Shown here: positions 7,394-14,995 of the stretch, piece by piece
How the letters are laid out: each line of letters begins with the position of its first letter
Position numbering within the stretch: position 1 is the first letter of the stretch
Origin: Pseudomonadota bacterium
GTDB lineage: Bacteria; Desulfobacterota; Syntrophobacteria; Syntrophobacterales; Syntrophobacteraceae
Length of the DNA: 15,744 bases
Assembly (NCBI GenBank): GCA_023416335.1
Contig: JAEZHY010000031.1
Location: 1-15,744 of the forward strand
Direction: 5' to 3'
Translations under genes and position numbers: made by a program
Notes under the pieces: generated by a model
The model's database searches: none
Seen by the model: only the letters and a program-made list of their open reading frames with translations
Told to the model about the DNA's origin: nothing

Positions 7394-7528
7394 TAAAATT
7401 TCCTACTTGTTTGGATTAACAGCCATGGTCATCCATTTGAGGACAACCCGCCCGATGATGCGGGCATTCTATACCTGAGCCGTAAACGGCCTTTATTGAC
7501 TCGATACGGATACGTACCCTGCTTTGAC

Positions 7529-8704
7529 TTACTTTGCGGAGACCTGATGAGGTCCCGATCCAAACGGTACCTGCTCGTGGCACACATTGCAGTTTTGGAG
7601 TGTTCCTTCAAAACCTTGAAGAGCCGTATTCTGCTGGTTATCGGCCCCTTCCCTTGAAGGTAATATGGCGTGGGGAGAACCATGGCAGGCGGAGCAGTAG
7701 AGCCCCCCATGGCCTTTGGAATTACGGAAAAGCTTGCCGGGTTCTTCGGAGTACTGGGGCCCATGGCATTTCCCACAGCTGGGTTCATCCAGCCACGGCC
7801 TCCTGCCCCTGGCTATGCTGTCGGACACGTTGGCCATATTTCCGTGGCAGTCCTGGCACGTCATTCCTGTCCGGGTTGCCATGGTGCCTCGAAGGGATCG
7901 CGTCTCGGTACCCGGGTGGCAGGCGTAACAGTTGTTCGTATACTTGTCGTGCGTGCGGTGGATTTGTTCGGACAACGATTTTGCCTGGGGAACCCCCTTG
8001 GCCCGGAACATGTTGGAAGCATGGCACGAAATGCAGAGTACCGGCTGGGATGGATCGAAATAGGGGACTTTGGGGTGAACTGCCAGCATGTTTTGTTCAG
8101 AGCCGTGGCAGGCATAGCAATTCATCTCATTCGAAACGGGGATAACCGGTTCGGTGCTCGATACCGTATTTCCGTCGCTGTCGGCGAGATTTACCTGGGC
8201 AGTCTGGTAGGGAGTTTCACTCATGGTGTCGTAGTCGGTGTAGGGTGTGACGGGGATCCCGTCGGCCAGGAAATGATCTTTGCTCGGGGCGAGGCGAAAC
8301 TGGCCGGTCAGCCCGTTTCCCGTAAGACCCATGTCCGGAAAAAGTTCGAAACCGAACAGTGTCGACGTGTAGTCCCAAAAGTTGGTTTTGCCGAAGGACC
8401 ACGAGTTGTTTGGAATTTCGTACGTGAGTGAAACATCGCTGTTTACCAGCGAGGGTTTGTCGATCCCCGTACCCCTCTTTACGACCTGGGCCTTAAGTGT
8501 GCTGAATGGGGGGTGAATGCACAATGTGGAAAAGTTGCTCCCGGGGGAATACATCCCGAGTTCACTCCAGCTGATCACGACAAGGTCGTCCCCGGATCCG
8601 GACAGGGCAGCCATTGCGGTTACGGCGACAAGAAGGAGGGTGCCTGCCGCAATGTATCCAATCTTTCTCACTCTCGAAGAATTCCGGGGATGCCTTCCGC
8701 TCAT
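7529..8704 (-). CDS. Seven-heme c-type cytochrome, exported
   Basis: 391 residues. A basic N-terminus (RHPRNSSRVRK) and one hydrophobic segment at about 16-34 form a signal peptide or N-terminal anchor, so the protein acts outside the cytoplasm. Residues 40-185 lack heme motifs and contain SELGMYS...IHPPFSTLKAQ. This resembles, from memory, a segment in other deltaproteobacterial multiheme cytochromes where the motif reads LGMHC...PPYN; here the HC is YS. Seven CxxCH motifs follow at C196, C224, C259, C283, C310, C337 and C372, with several extra histidines (for example H210, H249, H252, H332, H345, H386) as possible distal ligands. The ATG at 8704 has AGGAG 7 bases upstream. It has its own promoter and lies between sat and qmoA. 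The electron partner is unknown; a link between the periplasm and the Qmo/quinone side is inference. Confidence 0.9.
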   Translation of the reverse strand: MSGRHPRNSSRVRKIGYIAAGTLLLVAVTAMAALSGSGDDLVVISWSELGMYSPGSNFSTLCIHPPFSTLKAQVVKRGTGIDKPSLVNSDVSLTYEIPNNSWSFGKTNFWDYTSTLFGFELFPDMGLTGNGLTGQFRLAPSKDHFLADGIPVTPYTDYDTMSETPYQTAQVNLADSDGNTVSSTEPVIPVSNEMNCYACHGSEQNMLAVHPKVPYFDPSQPVLCISCHASNMFRAKGVPQAKSLSEQIHRTHDKYTNNCYACHPGTETRSLRGTMATRTGMTCQDCHGNMANVSDSIARGRRPWLDEPSCGKCHGPQYSEEPGKLFRNSKGHGGLYCSACHGSPHAILPSREGADNQQNTALQGFEGTLQNCNVCHEQVPFGSGPHQVSAK

Positions 8705-8728
8705 TAATTTACTCCTGGTTGAGTTTTA

Positions 8729-8788
8729 GATTTCAGGCGTAAGTAGAAGATCAGGCGCGAAATAAATAGATTCAGCGCGAAAGAAGAA
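8729..8788 (-). repeat. Three tandem 20-bp repeats in the leader of the seven-heme gene
   Basis: Plus-strand copies at 8729-8748, 8749-8768 and 8769-8788 each begin GAT and share a CAGGCGCGAAA-like core with an A-rich tail. They abut with an exact 20-bp period. The array begins just downstream of the -10 element at 8799-8804 and ends about 25 bases before the start codon. Such placement fits a regulator-binding array or repeated RNA element. Confidence 0.75.
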
Positions 8789-8798
8789 GATTGGGCCG

Positions 8799-8827
8799 AT
8801 TATAACGGGAGAGATTGCCGCTGGAAA
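8799..8827 (-). promoter_or_regulatory. Sigma70-type promoter of the seven-heme cytochrome gene
   Basis: On the minus strand TTTCCA (8822-8827), a 17-base spacer and a perfect TATAAT (8799-8804). The predicted start is near 8792, giving a leader of about 88 bases that contains the 20-bp repeats. Confidence 0.6.
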
Positions 8828-8905
8828 GAACTAATCGCGATAAGTAATGATTATGCTAGGTTAGCGGGGAGTTCACTGCTCACAGTTCGCCGTCTTGAGC
8901 CAAAC

Positions 8906-8945
8906 AAAAAGGGAGACGCACTTTTCAGTGCGCCTCCCCTTTTTG
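8906..8945 (-). terminator. Rho-independent terminator of sat
   Basis: Minus-strand hairpin with arms AGTGCG + CTCCC / GGGAG + CGCACT (one mismatch between the two blocks) and a short TTTC-type loop, followed by TTTTTGTTT. A-runs and T-runs flank both sides, so it could work in both directions. It begins about 20 bases after the sat stop. Confidence 0.88.
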
Positions 8946-8966
8946 AATCAGGCTATAACGATCAAA

Positions 8967-10250
8967 CTACTTCTTGGCGCCGGTTGCAGCACTGTGCAGC
9001 TTGATCTCGACCTTTTCTTCCAGGCCGGCATAGTACTCGCGCAGGATTTCCAGGACTTCTTCCCGGCCAAAGTGATCGGGAATGGGGGTCCCTTCGGAAA
9101 GACCCTTACGCAGTGCGGTACCGCTAAGAAGAACTCGGTCTGCTTTGCCGTGGGGGCAGGTCCGGAGAGAGGCCATGCCGTCGCACTTATGGCAGTAGAA
9201 GGTCCAGTCGATCTTCAGCGGCGTGCAGAGAAGACCCTTTCCGCCGGCAGGCTTGGGGATCTTGTCGAAAATGGTCTGAGCTTCGAACATGCCGTAGAAA
9301 TCGCCCACGCCTGCATGGTCGCGGCCGATGATCATGCGGGAGCAACCATAGTTCTGGCGGAAGGTGGCATGGAGAAGGGCTTCACGGGGACCGGCATAGC
9401 GCATATCGAGAGGATAGCCGCCCTGAAGGACCTTGTCTTCCACGAAGTAGTTCTTGACCAGAACGTCAATACACTTTACGCGGACTTCGGCGGGAATGTC
9501 GCCGGGCTTCAGGTTGCCGACCAGGGAGTGAATGAAAACGCCGTCACAGACTTCGACTGCGATCTTGCACAGATATTCGTGGGAACGGTGCATCGGGTTA
9601 CGCAGCTGAAGAGCGGCTACTTCTTTCCAGCCTCTTTCGGCAAAGATCTTTCGGGATTCAGCCGGTCTCATGTAGACGCCGGCGTACTTGGTCGGATATT
9701 CGGCTTCGCTGAGAACCTTAACCGGTCCGGCCAGGTTGACGTCTTTCTGGTTCATAACCATCTGAACGCCGGGGTGATCGTCTTTGGCTATCTTCCAGAA
9801 ATCTTCGGCGGTCTTGGTGCCTTCGCCCATGAAGATCTTTTCGCATTCGTACTTCTTGTCGGCCTCGGTCATCTCGAACTTCTCGGTGACCTTCATGGTT
9901 GCCATGATTTCGCCGTGTTCGGGATCGAAAAGGGCGATTTCTTCGCCGACCGCGATTGCTGCAGCGTCTTCCTTGGTTGCGGAAAGCGTAACGGGGATGG
10001 GCCAGAAGGTCCCATCAGCCATCAGGAAATTATCGCAAACGCCCTTCCAGTCGGCTTTGGTCATGAAACCGGTCAGCGGGCTGAATCCGCCGATACCCAT
10101 CATGATCAGGTCGCCTTTTTCACGGGGGCTTACGTTGATCTTCTTAAGACCTTGTGCTTTTTTCAGTTCAGCGGCCAGTTCGGCGCCTTCGAGCAAACAG
10201 CAGGTTAAGCCTTTTCCTCCATGCGGGGGGAGCAGATCTGATAATGCCAT
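8967..10250 (-). CDS. sat: Sulfate adenylyltransferase (dissimilatory ATP sulfurylase)
   Basis: 427 residues, full length for the single-domain bacterial/archaeal ATP sulfurylase. It makes APS and pyrophosphate from ATP and sulfate, the first step of cytoplasmic sulfate respiration. The catalytic motif QLRNP is at 215-219 with HRSH at 221-224, and GRDHAG at 309-314. C353, C356, C365 and H367 form the zinc-binding site known in this subfamily. No APS-kinase domain is present, as expected for the dissimilatory enzyme. AAGGAG lies about 10 bases before the ATG at 10250. The gene is bounded by a terminator on each side and has its own promoter, so it is probably monocistronic despite sitting between aprBA and the cytochromes. 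Confidence 0.97.
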   Translation of the reverse strand: MALSDLLPPHGGKGLTCCLLEGAELAAELKKAQGLKKINVSPREKGDLIMMGIGGFSPLTGFMTKADWKGVCDNFLMADGTFWPIPVTLSATKEDAAAIAVGEEIALFDPEHGEIMATMKVTEKFEMTEADKKYECEKIFMGEGTKTAEDFWKIAKDDHPGVQMVMNQKDVNLAGPVKVLSEAEYPTKYAGVYMRPAESRKIFAERGWKEVAALQLRNPMHRSHEYLCKIAVEVCDGVFIHSLVGNLKPGDIPAEVRVKCIDVLVKNYFVEDKVLQGGYPLDMRYAGPREALLHATFRQNYGCSRMIIGRDHAGVGDFYGMFEAQTIFDKIPKPAGGKGLLCTPLKIDWTFYCHKCDGMASLRTCPHGKADRVLLSGTALRKGLSEGTPIPDHFGREEVLEILREYYAGLEEKVEIKLHSAATGAKK

Positions 10251-10297
10251 GTGTTTCTCTCTCCTTAATAAAAAAGTGTTGGGTTAAGTAGTAATGG

Positions 10298-10314
10298 CAT
10301 GGGGCAACCCCATG
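10298..10314 (-). other. Hairpin in the sat leader
   Basis: CATGGGG (10298-10304) and CCCCATG (10308-10314) form a perfect 7-bp stem with a CAA loop. It lies downstream of the predicted sat start site and about 48 bases before the start codon. It could stabilise the 5' end of the mRNA or serve as an operator. No T-run follows. Confidence 0.6.
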
Positions 10315-10337
10315 ATTTCGCACCTGATTCTCCGACG

Positions 10338-10366
10338 TGTATAACTGTAAAAACGGAAATGATCAA
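10338..10366 (-). promoter_or_regulatory. Sigma70-type promoter of sat
   Basis: On the minus strand TTGATC (10361-10366), a 17-base spacer and TATACA (10338-10343), placed just after the aprA terminator. The predicted start is near 10331, giving a leader of about 80 bases. Inverted 9-bp repeats TTAAGTAGT (10284-10292) and ACTACTTAA (10374-10382) flank it. Confidence 0.65.
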
Positions 10367-10403
10367 CAGGCCGACTACTTAAAAACACCGCGAAGGCATT
10401 AAC

Positions 10404-10441
10404 AAAAAAACCTCCCGGCCCAGGAAAAGCGCCAGGAGGTT
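10404..10441 (-). terminator. Rho-independent terminator of aprBA
   Basis: On the minus strand AACCTCC-T-GGC pairs with GCC-G-GGAGGTT (10431-10441 with 10409-10419; one internal mismatch) around an 11-base loop. The stem runs into a T-run covering 10404-10410. It starts 24 bases past the aprA stop and separates aprBA from sat. Confidence 0.92.
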
Positions 10442-10465
10442 GTATCTAAGCTACATCATAAGCCC

Positions 10466-12373
10466 TTAAACCGGCAGATTAACAATGGGGACCTTCTTCA
10501 TGGTCCATTCACCGGTCTTGGGATCCCACACGGAGTTTACGAAGCACTTCCAGTTGGCTTCATCCATGTCGGGGAAGTCGGCGCGGAAGTAGTAACCGGG
10601 CCAACGGCTCTCTTCACGGAACATCACATGGCGGAGGTGGCTTTCCGCGATCCACATGCGGTGGGTGTTTTCCCAGGCGCGGAGCAGTTCGTGGAGATCA
10701 CCGGCTGCCAACTTTTCGGAGTCTTCCTTCAGCATGCCAAGAAGCTCTACGCCTCTTTCGAGCAGAGACTTGTTGGTGGTGAACTGAGAGGAAACACCGG
10801 CAACGTATTCGTCCATGATCTTCTGAAGGCGGAACATGAACATCTTCGGCTTGATGTAGGCCGGGTTGATGTCGGGATCGCTGGAGTACTTCACATTCTG
10901 CTCGTAACGTTCCATCGGAGCAAGAATGGTTTTCTTCAGCTCTTCGATCTTGGCATCGTCAACTTTGGGCATGGTGTTGTTGTCAAGGATGAATGCAATG
11001 GCGCCCTTGGCAGCAATACGGCCTTCAGCGTGCGAACCGGAGGAGAACTTATGGCTGGAAGCACCTGAGCCGTCACCAGCGGTGAAGAGGCCCTTAACGG
11101 TGGTCATGTGGTTGTACACACCGATGGGTTCCCACTGCTTCTTGTATTCGGCCGGCATAACATCTTCGGGACCGCAAACCCAGGCGCCGGAAGCACCGGA
11201 GTGCGAACCGATGAAGTAAGGCTCGGCAGCGGCGATTTCAGAGGACTTCTCTTCGGGCTGGATGTTCATACCGGCCCAGAGGAGCGACTGGCTGATCGTC
11301 ATGTCGAGGAAGTCTTCCCAGGCTTCGCTTTCGAGTTCTTTCATCTTCTTCTTGAAAGCCTTGGGATCGTCTTTGTACTTGGCAGCCAGGTTAGCAATGG
11401 CCTCTTCCGTTCTCATGTAGATCGGGCCTTTGCCTGCAAAAACATCTTCCATGCCGAGCCAGTTACGCAGGTTTGCGGGGATCGGCTTGGCAAGGCCGTA
11501 AGGTGCCCACTTGGGCAGCTCATTGGCGCGGGTTACCATGTACTCTTCACCGAACGCGTTGGTCGCGCGGGACTTGAACAGGAGGAACCAGGCGCCAACA
11601 GGGCCGTAGCCGTCTTTGAACCGTACAGGAATGAAGCGGACTTCCTGGCAGGTCATTTCAGCGCCGGCGCGGATGGTGAAATATGCGGTCGAACCGGCAT
11701 TCCAAGGCGGATACCAGGCGCGGCCAAGGCCTTCACCGACGGACCGGGGACGGAAAACGTGAACGGCGCCGCCCATCAGAGCGATGGTTGCTTTCGCCTT
11801 GAATACGTAGAACTTATTCTCGCGTACGCTGAAGCCTACGCCGCCCGCACAGCGGTCGCCGTCCATCAGAGGCTCAACGATGAAAACGCGCTCGAACAGC
11901 TGACCCTTGTCGCCCATGCTATTCAGTGCGGTCTTAGCTGCTTCGGCAACGAGAACCTTGTAGGACTCGCCGTTGATCATGATCTGCCAGCGGCCTTCAT
12001 GTACGTACTTGCCGTTTGCATCTTTCCAGATGGGGAGGCCCCACTTCTCGAAAAGATGAACGGATGAGTCAACATGGCGTGCGATATCGTATACCAGGTC
12101 TTCACGGGATACGCCCATGAGGTCCTGGCGAACGTACTTCACATAGTCTTCCAGGGTGTTGTCGCCTGCTGCCCAACCAATGTACTGGTTGATTGCGGAA
12201 AGACCCATTGCGACAGCGCCGGAACGGTCCATAGCGGCCTTGTCAACTACCGTGACCTTCAGGCCGTTTTTCTTCGCCCAGTATGCAGCTTCGAAAGTGG
12301 CGCCGCAAGCCGACATTCCACCGCCGATTATAAGAAGATCGGTTTCGACTACAACGGTTTCAAAATTAGGCAT
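10466..12373 (-). CDS. aprA: Adenylylsulfate (APS) reductase alpha subunit
   Basis: 635 residues, within the normal range for AprA of sulfate reducers. It is the FAD-bearing catalytic subunit that reduces APS to sulfite and AMP in the cytoplasm, together with AprB. The N-terminal FAD-binding motif IIGGGMSACGA is at 15-25. The body follows the fumarate-reductase-like fold, including the segments VTVVDKAAMDRSGAVAMG and FSSGSHAEGR and the C-terminal aromatic-rich RWPGYYFRADFPDMDEANW typical of this family. The start ATG at 12373 has a strong AAGGAGG 8 bases upstream and lies 25 bases after aprB, so the two form one operon. Electrons are expected to come from Qmo through the two clusters of AprB. 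I see no frameshift or internal stop. Confidence 0.98.
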   Translation of the reverse strand: MPNFETVVVETDLLIIGGGMSACGATFEAAYWAKKNGLKVTVVDKAAMDRSGAVAMGLSAINQYIGWAAGDNTLEDYVKYVRQDLMGVSREDLVYDIARHVDSSVHLFEKWGLPIWKDANGKYVHEGRWQIMINGESYKVLVAEAAKTALNSMGDKGQLFERVFIVEPLMDGDRCAGGVGFSVRENKFYVFKAKATIALMGGAVHVFRPRSVGEGLGRAWYPPWNAGSTAYFTIRAGAEMTCQEVRFIPVRFKDGYGPVGAWFLLFKSRATNAFGEEYMVTRANELPKWAPYGLAKPIPANLRNWLGMEDVFAGKGPIYMRTEEAIANLAAKYKDDPKAFKKKMKELESEAWEDFLDMTISQSLLWAGMNIQPEEKSSEIAAAEPYFIGSHSGASGAWVCGPEDVMPAEYKKQWEPIGVYNHMTTVKGLFTAGDGSGASSHKFSSGSHAEGRIAAKGAIAFILDNNTMPKVDDAKIEELKKTILAPMERYEQNVKYSSDPDINPAYIKPKMFMFRLQKIMDEYVAGVSSQFTTNKSLLERGVELLGMLKEDSEKLAAGDLHELLRAWENTHRMWIAESHLRHVMFREESRWPGYYFRADFPDMDEANWKCFVNSVWDPKTGEWTMKKVPIVNLPV

Positions 12374-12398
12374 ATCGTTAACCTCCTTAAGTGAGCGG

Positions 12399-12842
12399 TT
12401 ATTTCTTCAGGGTAGGAATCGCTGCTGCGCCTGAAGAAGCCGGTTCGGTACACAGCACAGGAGACTTGATATCTTCCGATCCCGTGGCAAAGCCGGCCAG
12501 CGGCTCAATCTTGCCTTCCGCGGTGGTGCGGATGGGGAACTTGAAGCGCTTTACCTGGCCGTTACGGAACTTGACCGTCCACATGATGTCTTCAGAGCCG
12601 CGGAGGGGGACAACCGATGCTCCCATGGGGACGAAGTCGGCGTATGCGCGTACGTCAACCGCCTGCTGCGGGCAGATCTTAACGCAGTTGTAACATTCCC
12701 AGCACATTTCGGGTGCCCGATTGTAGCCCTTCATCTTTTCCTTATCGAGGACCATCAGATCGTTGGGGCAAATGTACATGCAAGCAGTCTTATCCTGCCC
12801 TTTGCAGCCATCGCACTTCTCAAGGATTACATAACTTGGCAT
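12399..12842 (-). CDS. aprB: Adenylylsulfate (APS) reductase beta subunit
   Basis: 147 residues, the usual AprB length. Eight cysteines bind two [4Fe-4S] clusters: C10, C13, C21 and C25 in the first group (with the KGQDKTA insertion typical of AprB), and C47, C50, C53 and C57 in the second. The C-terminal two thirds form the beta-rich extension that wraps AprA in known structures. It passes electrons from the donor to the FAD of AprA. It is the first gene of the aprBA operon. A strong AGGAGG Shine-Dalgarno (TTAGGAGGTAAATT before the ATG) sets the start. Confidence 0.98.
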   Translation of the reverse strand: MPSYVILEKCDGCKGQDKTACMYICPNDLMVLDKEKMKGYNRAPEMCWECYNCVKICPQQAVDVRAYADFVPMGASVVPLRGSEDIMWTVKFRNGQVKRFKFPIRTTAEGKIEPLAGFATGSEDIKSPVLCTEPASSGAAAIPTLKK

Positions 12843-13171
12843 AATTTACCTCCTAAGGTTAGTTGAAAAAACGCCATGCCAACAAACCCCAATATATAAA
12901 CGAATTACAACACCTCCTTCCTTGCATTGTCTGCCCCGTGGGGGCGTGGGCAAACACCGTTTTGCAATTTTTCACTGCTTCCGCAATCTGATTTATTCAG
13001 CTCAAAAAAATCTGCTCGGTTCGTTGTCGGAGCGGGGAGCCTGACCTCATGCGGTTGAAACGTAAATGTGCCAAGAGGTACGACCCAATGAGCAATTTAA
13101 CCATGGTTCTTTGCTCTGGGCTGTACCGATCCGGCATTTATTATCCCTCTGTTATAGGTTCGATTTAAGAG

Positions 13172-13186
13172 AGCCCCTCAGGGGCT
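13172..13186 (-). other. Hairpin near the 5' end of the aprBA leader
   Basis: AGCCCC and GGGGCT form a perfect 6-bp GC-rich stem with a 3-base loop, about 25 bases inside the predicted transcript. CTCTTAAAT follows on the minus strand, so it is not a terminator. A 5' stabilising structure is plausible. Confidence 0.5.
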
Positions 13187-13216
13187 AATGCTTGTGCAAT
13201 GTGTTACGAGGCGACT

Positions 13217-13245
13217 TATATATAGAGATGCACTATCCCTGTCAA
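13217..13245 (-). promoter_or_regulatory. Strong sigma70-type promoter of aprBA
   Basis: On the minus strand a perfect -35 TTGACA (13240-13245), a 17-base spacer and TATATA (13217-13222). The AT stretch also allows TATAAG with a 19-base spacer. The predicted start is near 13210, some 370 bases before aprB. It is the best promoter match in this region and suits a highly expressed respiratory operon. Confidence 0.7.
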
Positions 13246-13757
13246 GGGGAATTTAAAAAAGCGCCGCCAGCGTCGTCATTCTGATTATTTACCGCAGACA
13301 AGAACATAGTGCGAAGTACTTACCCGATTGCAGGTTATCAGAAATCTTACCTTTTCACCGGCACGCACCCGTTTAGCACGTTCCTTTTTCGATTGCAAGA
13401 AAAAGATGCTGTTTCTGCGCTAATATTTTGCACACGGAGAAAAGCACAGCTTCAGATCGGCTCCGTTCCGCGTCCACCCAAACCGGTCGAGAGCCGACGA
13501 AATTGTCTCCTCAATTTCATTTTTGTTTGCCGATGGACCTCGAAACGGGTATTTTGGCGCTGTTTAGGACCTGTTTGCACAAATCTGCACTTTTGTTTCG
13601 CATAAAAAACGGTATTTGAAGGCATCGCGTTCGGAGTAGGAACCAGATGCGGGGCGGGGGGGTGCCGGCAGGATGAATTAACTTACTTGTCGATTTTCGA
13701 ACCGCCCTGCAATTGCTCGTTCATTAGCTCCGTCTTTTCAACGGGTTGTGCGCTTCC

Positions 13758-14807
13758 ATGGAAAATTTCCGACATTCGGCCACAGGCCGCAGAATTATTA
13801 TAATCGTCATTCTTTCCACCCTCCTGGTGATATTTGGAACGGCCGGATTCATTGTCATCGAAGGATTCACGGTGGTCGAAGCCCTATATATGACGATTAT
13901 CACCCTGTCGACCGTGGGATTCGGCGAAGTACACCCGCTGAACGACCAAGGGCGCATTTTCACAATTATATTGATATTGATGGGCGTGAGTTTCGTCGGT
14001 TTTACTCTCGCCTACTTCAGTCAGATACTCTTAGATGGTAATCTTCTGGAAGCATATCGGAGGCGCAGGTTGAAAAAGAGACTCGATTCCCTGGCGGACC
14101 ACTACATCATATGCGGCTATGGACGGATGGGGCAGATCATTGTCGAGGAACTTACGAAGCATAACGTCCCCGTCGTGGTGATAGAGAGCGATGAAGCCGC
14201 CATTCTTCGCCTGGCCGAAAAGAACATCGCGTATCTTTCCGGGGATGCGGCGGACGAAGATAATCTCGTTGCTGTGGGGATCACCCGCGCGAAGGGCTTG
14301 GTCACTGTGATCAACAAGGACGCGGAAAACGTTTTTATCGTCCTTACCGCAAGGGACCTGAACAAGGACCTCCGGATACTTGCCCGTGCCAGTGCGCCTG
14401 GTACCGACAAGCGACTCCTCAAAGCGGGTGCGGACAGGGTTGTCGCCCCGTATTCAATAGGAGCGATACAGATAGCGCACAATATTTTGCGGCCGACCGT
14501 GACGGACTTCCTCGAACTGGCCCTGTCGGGGGAGGGTATGGAACTCAGCATGGAAGAAATCTGCATTCCCGACGAATCCTCAATGGTGGGAATGGAACTG
14601 AAATCCTCAGGGATACGCAGCAAGTATAATCTTATCGTTATGGCCATAAAGCGAAATGACGGCACCATGATATTCAACCCGGCTCCGCAGGAAAAGTTGG
14701 TTGCCGGGGATATTCTCGTTGCGATCGGCCCTTCGGAAAACCTGGCACGTTTCGGACAGGATCTCTACGGCTGCGAGTACCCCACACTTCGCCCGTGCAA
14801 GTGCTAG
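13758..14807 (+). CDS. Two-TM potassium channel with RCK/TrkA module (MthK-type)
   Basis: 349 residues. Two hydrophobic helices at about 12-35 and 66-90 flank a pore loop with the selectivity filter STVGFGE at 51-57. This is followed by a basic linker (RRRRLKKR) and a cytoplasmic RCK N domain starting HYIICGYGRMG at 115-125, which includes the nucleotide-binding glycine motif. A TrkA-C/RCK C domain lies at about 255-335. This is the MthK-like layout of a ligand-gated K+ channel. The start is taken as the ATG at 13758; an upstream in-frame TTG at 13746 adds four residues. Neither has a good Shine-Dalgarno, so the exact start is uncertain. It is transcribed away from aprBA, and no functional link to sulfate reduction is apparent. 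Confidence 0.92.
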   Translation: MENFRHSATGRRIIIIVILSTLLVIFGTAGFIVIEGFTVVEALYMTIITLSTVGFGEVHPLNDQGRIFTIILILMGVSFVGFTLAYFSQILLDGNLLEAYRRRRLKKRLDSLADHYIICGYGRMGQIIVEELTKHNVPVVVIESDEAAILRLAEKNIAYLSGDAADEDNLVAVGITRAKGLVTVINKDAENVFIVLTARDLNKDLRILARASAPGTDKRLLKAGADRVVAPYSIGAIQIAHNILRPTVTDFLELALSGEGMELSMEEICIPDESSMVGMELKSSGIRSKYNLIVMAIKRNDGTMIFNPAPQEKLVAGDILVAIGPSENLARFGQDLYGCEYPTLRPCKC

Positions 14808-14821
14808 CCGTGTAAATTGCT

Positions 14822-14850
14822 TTGACAAAACAGGGCACACCTCCTATTAT
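14822..14850 (+). promoter_or_regulatory. Strong sigma70-type promoter of the thiolase gene
   Basis: TTGACA (14822-14827), a 17-base spacer and TATTAT (14845-14850), beginning 15 bases after the channel stop codon. The predicted start is near 14857, leaving a leader of about 140 bases before the thiolase. The thiolase is therefore probably independent of the channel gene. Confidence 0.75.
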
Positions 14851-14981
14851 TCTCTGTGCAATTCTGGCTTTTCTCCGATAGTCCGAAAAAACCTGCTCTT
14901 CTCTGTTCCGGTACCGCAAATCGATCTCTCTTCCCGGAAAAAAGCTGTTTCCCGTATCTGTTCTTGCCCCCTTTTGCTTAA

Positions 14982-14995
14982 ACGGAGGTTTCCGT
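14982..14995 (+). other. Hairpin enclosing the thiolase Shine-Dalgarno
   Basis: ACGGA (14982-14986) and TCCGT (14991-14995) can pair around a GGTT loop. The GGAGG ribosome-binding site is split between the 5' arm and the loop, and the 3' arm directly abuts the ATG. A 5-bp stem is weak, so an effect on translation is only possible. Confidence 0.35.

Larger units (their letters stand above)
12843..13757. other. Non-coding region between the divergent aprBA operon and the channel gene
   Basis: About 0.9 kb with no gene I can support; the short open frames near 13309-13619 have no ribosome-binding site and no recognisable protein. On the minus strand it holds a strong aprB promoter (13217-13245), a leader of about 370 bases with a hairpin at 13172-13186, a T7 run at about 13004-13010, a GC-rich inverted repeat near 12931-12951 and a second AGGAGG-like sequence about 70 bases before aprB. 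The right part (13260-13757) must carry the channel promoter, but I see no good match. Confidence 0.6.

Noticed and set aside
8895..10208. A 437-codon open frame on the plus strand
   Set aside because: It is the antisense shadow of sat and even begins inside the sat terminator. No ribosome-binding site or recognisable motif.
10404..10441. Complementarity between the aprBA terminator arm (AACCTCCT) and the aprA Shine-Dalgarno (AGGAGGTT)
   Set aside because: Eight bases of Shine-Dalgarno complement are common by chance in GC-rich stems, and nothing else supports an interaction.
12985..13110. A 34-codon leader-peptide candidate in the aprBA leader (minus strand, starting ATG at about 13105)
   Set aside because: No Shine-Dalgarno and no run of regulatory codons, so a leader peptide is not supported.
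13309..13619. Two short plus-strand open frames (98 and 63 codons)
   Set aside because: They overlap each other, the longer starts with GTG, neither has a Shine-Dalgarno, and the products show no domain or plausible composition.
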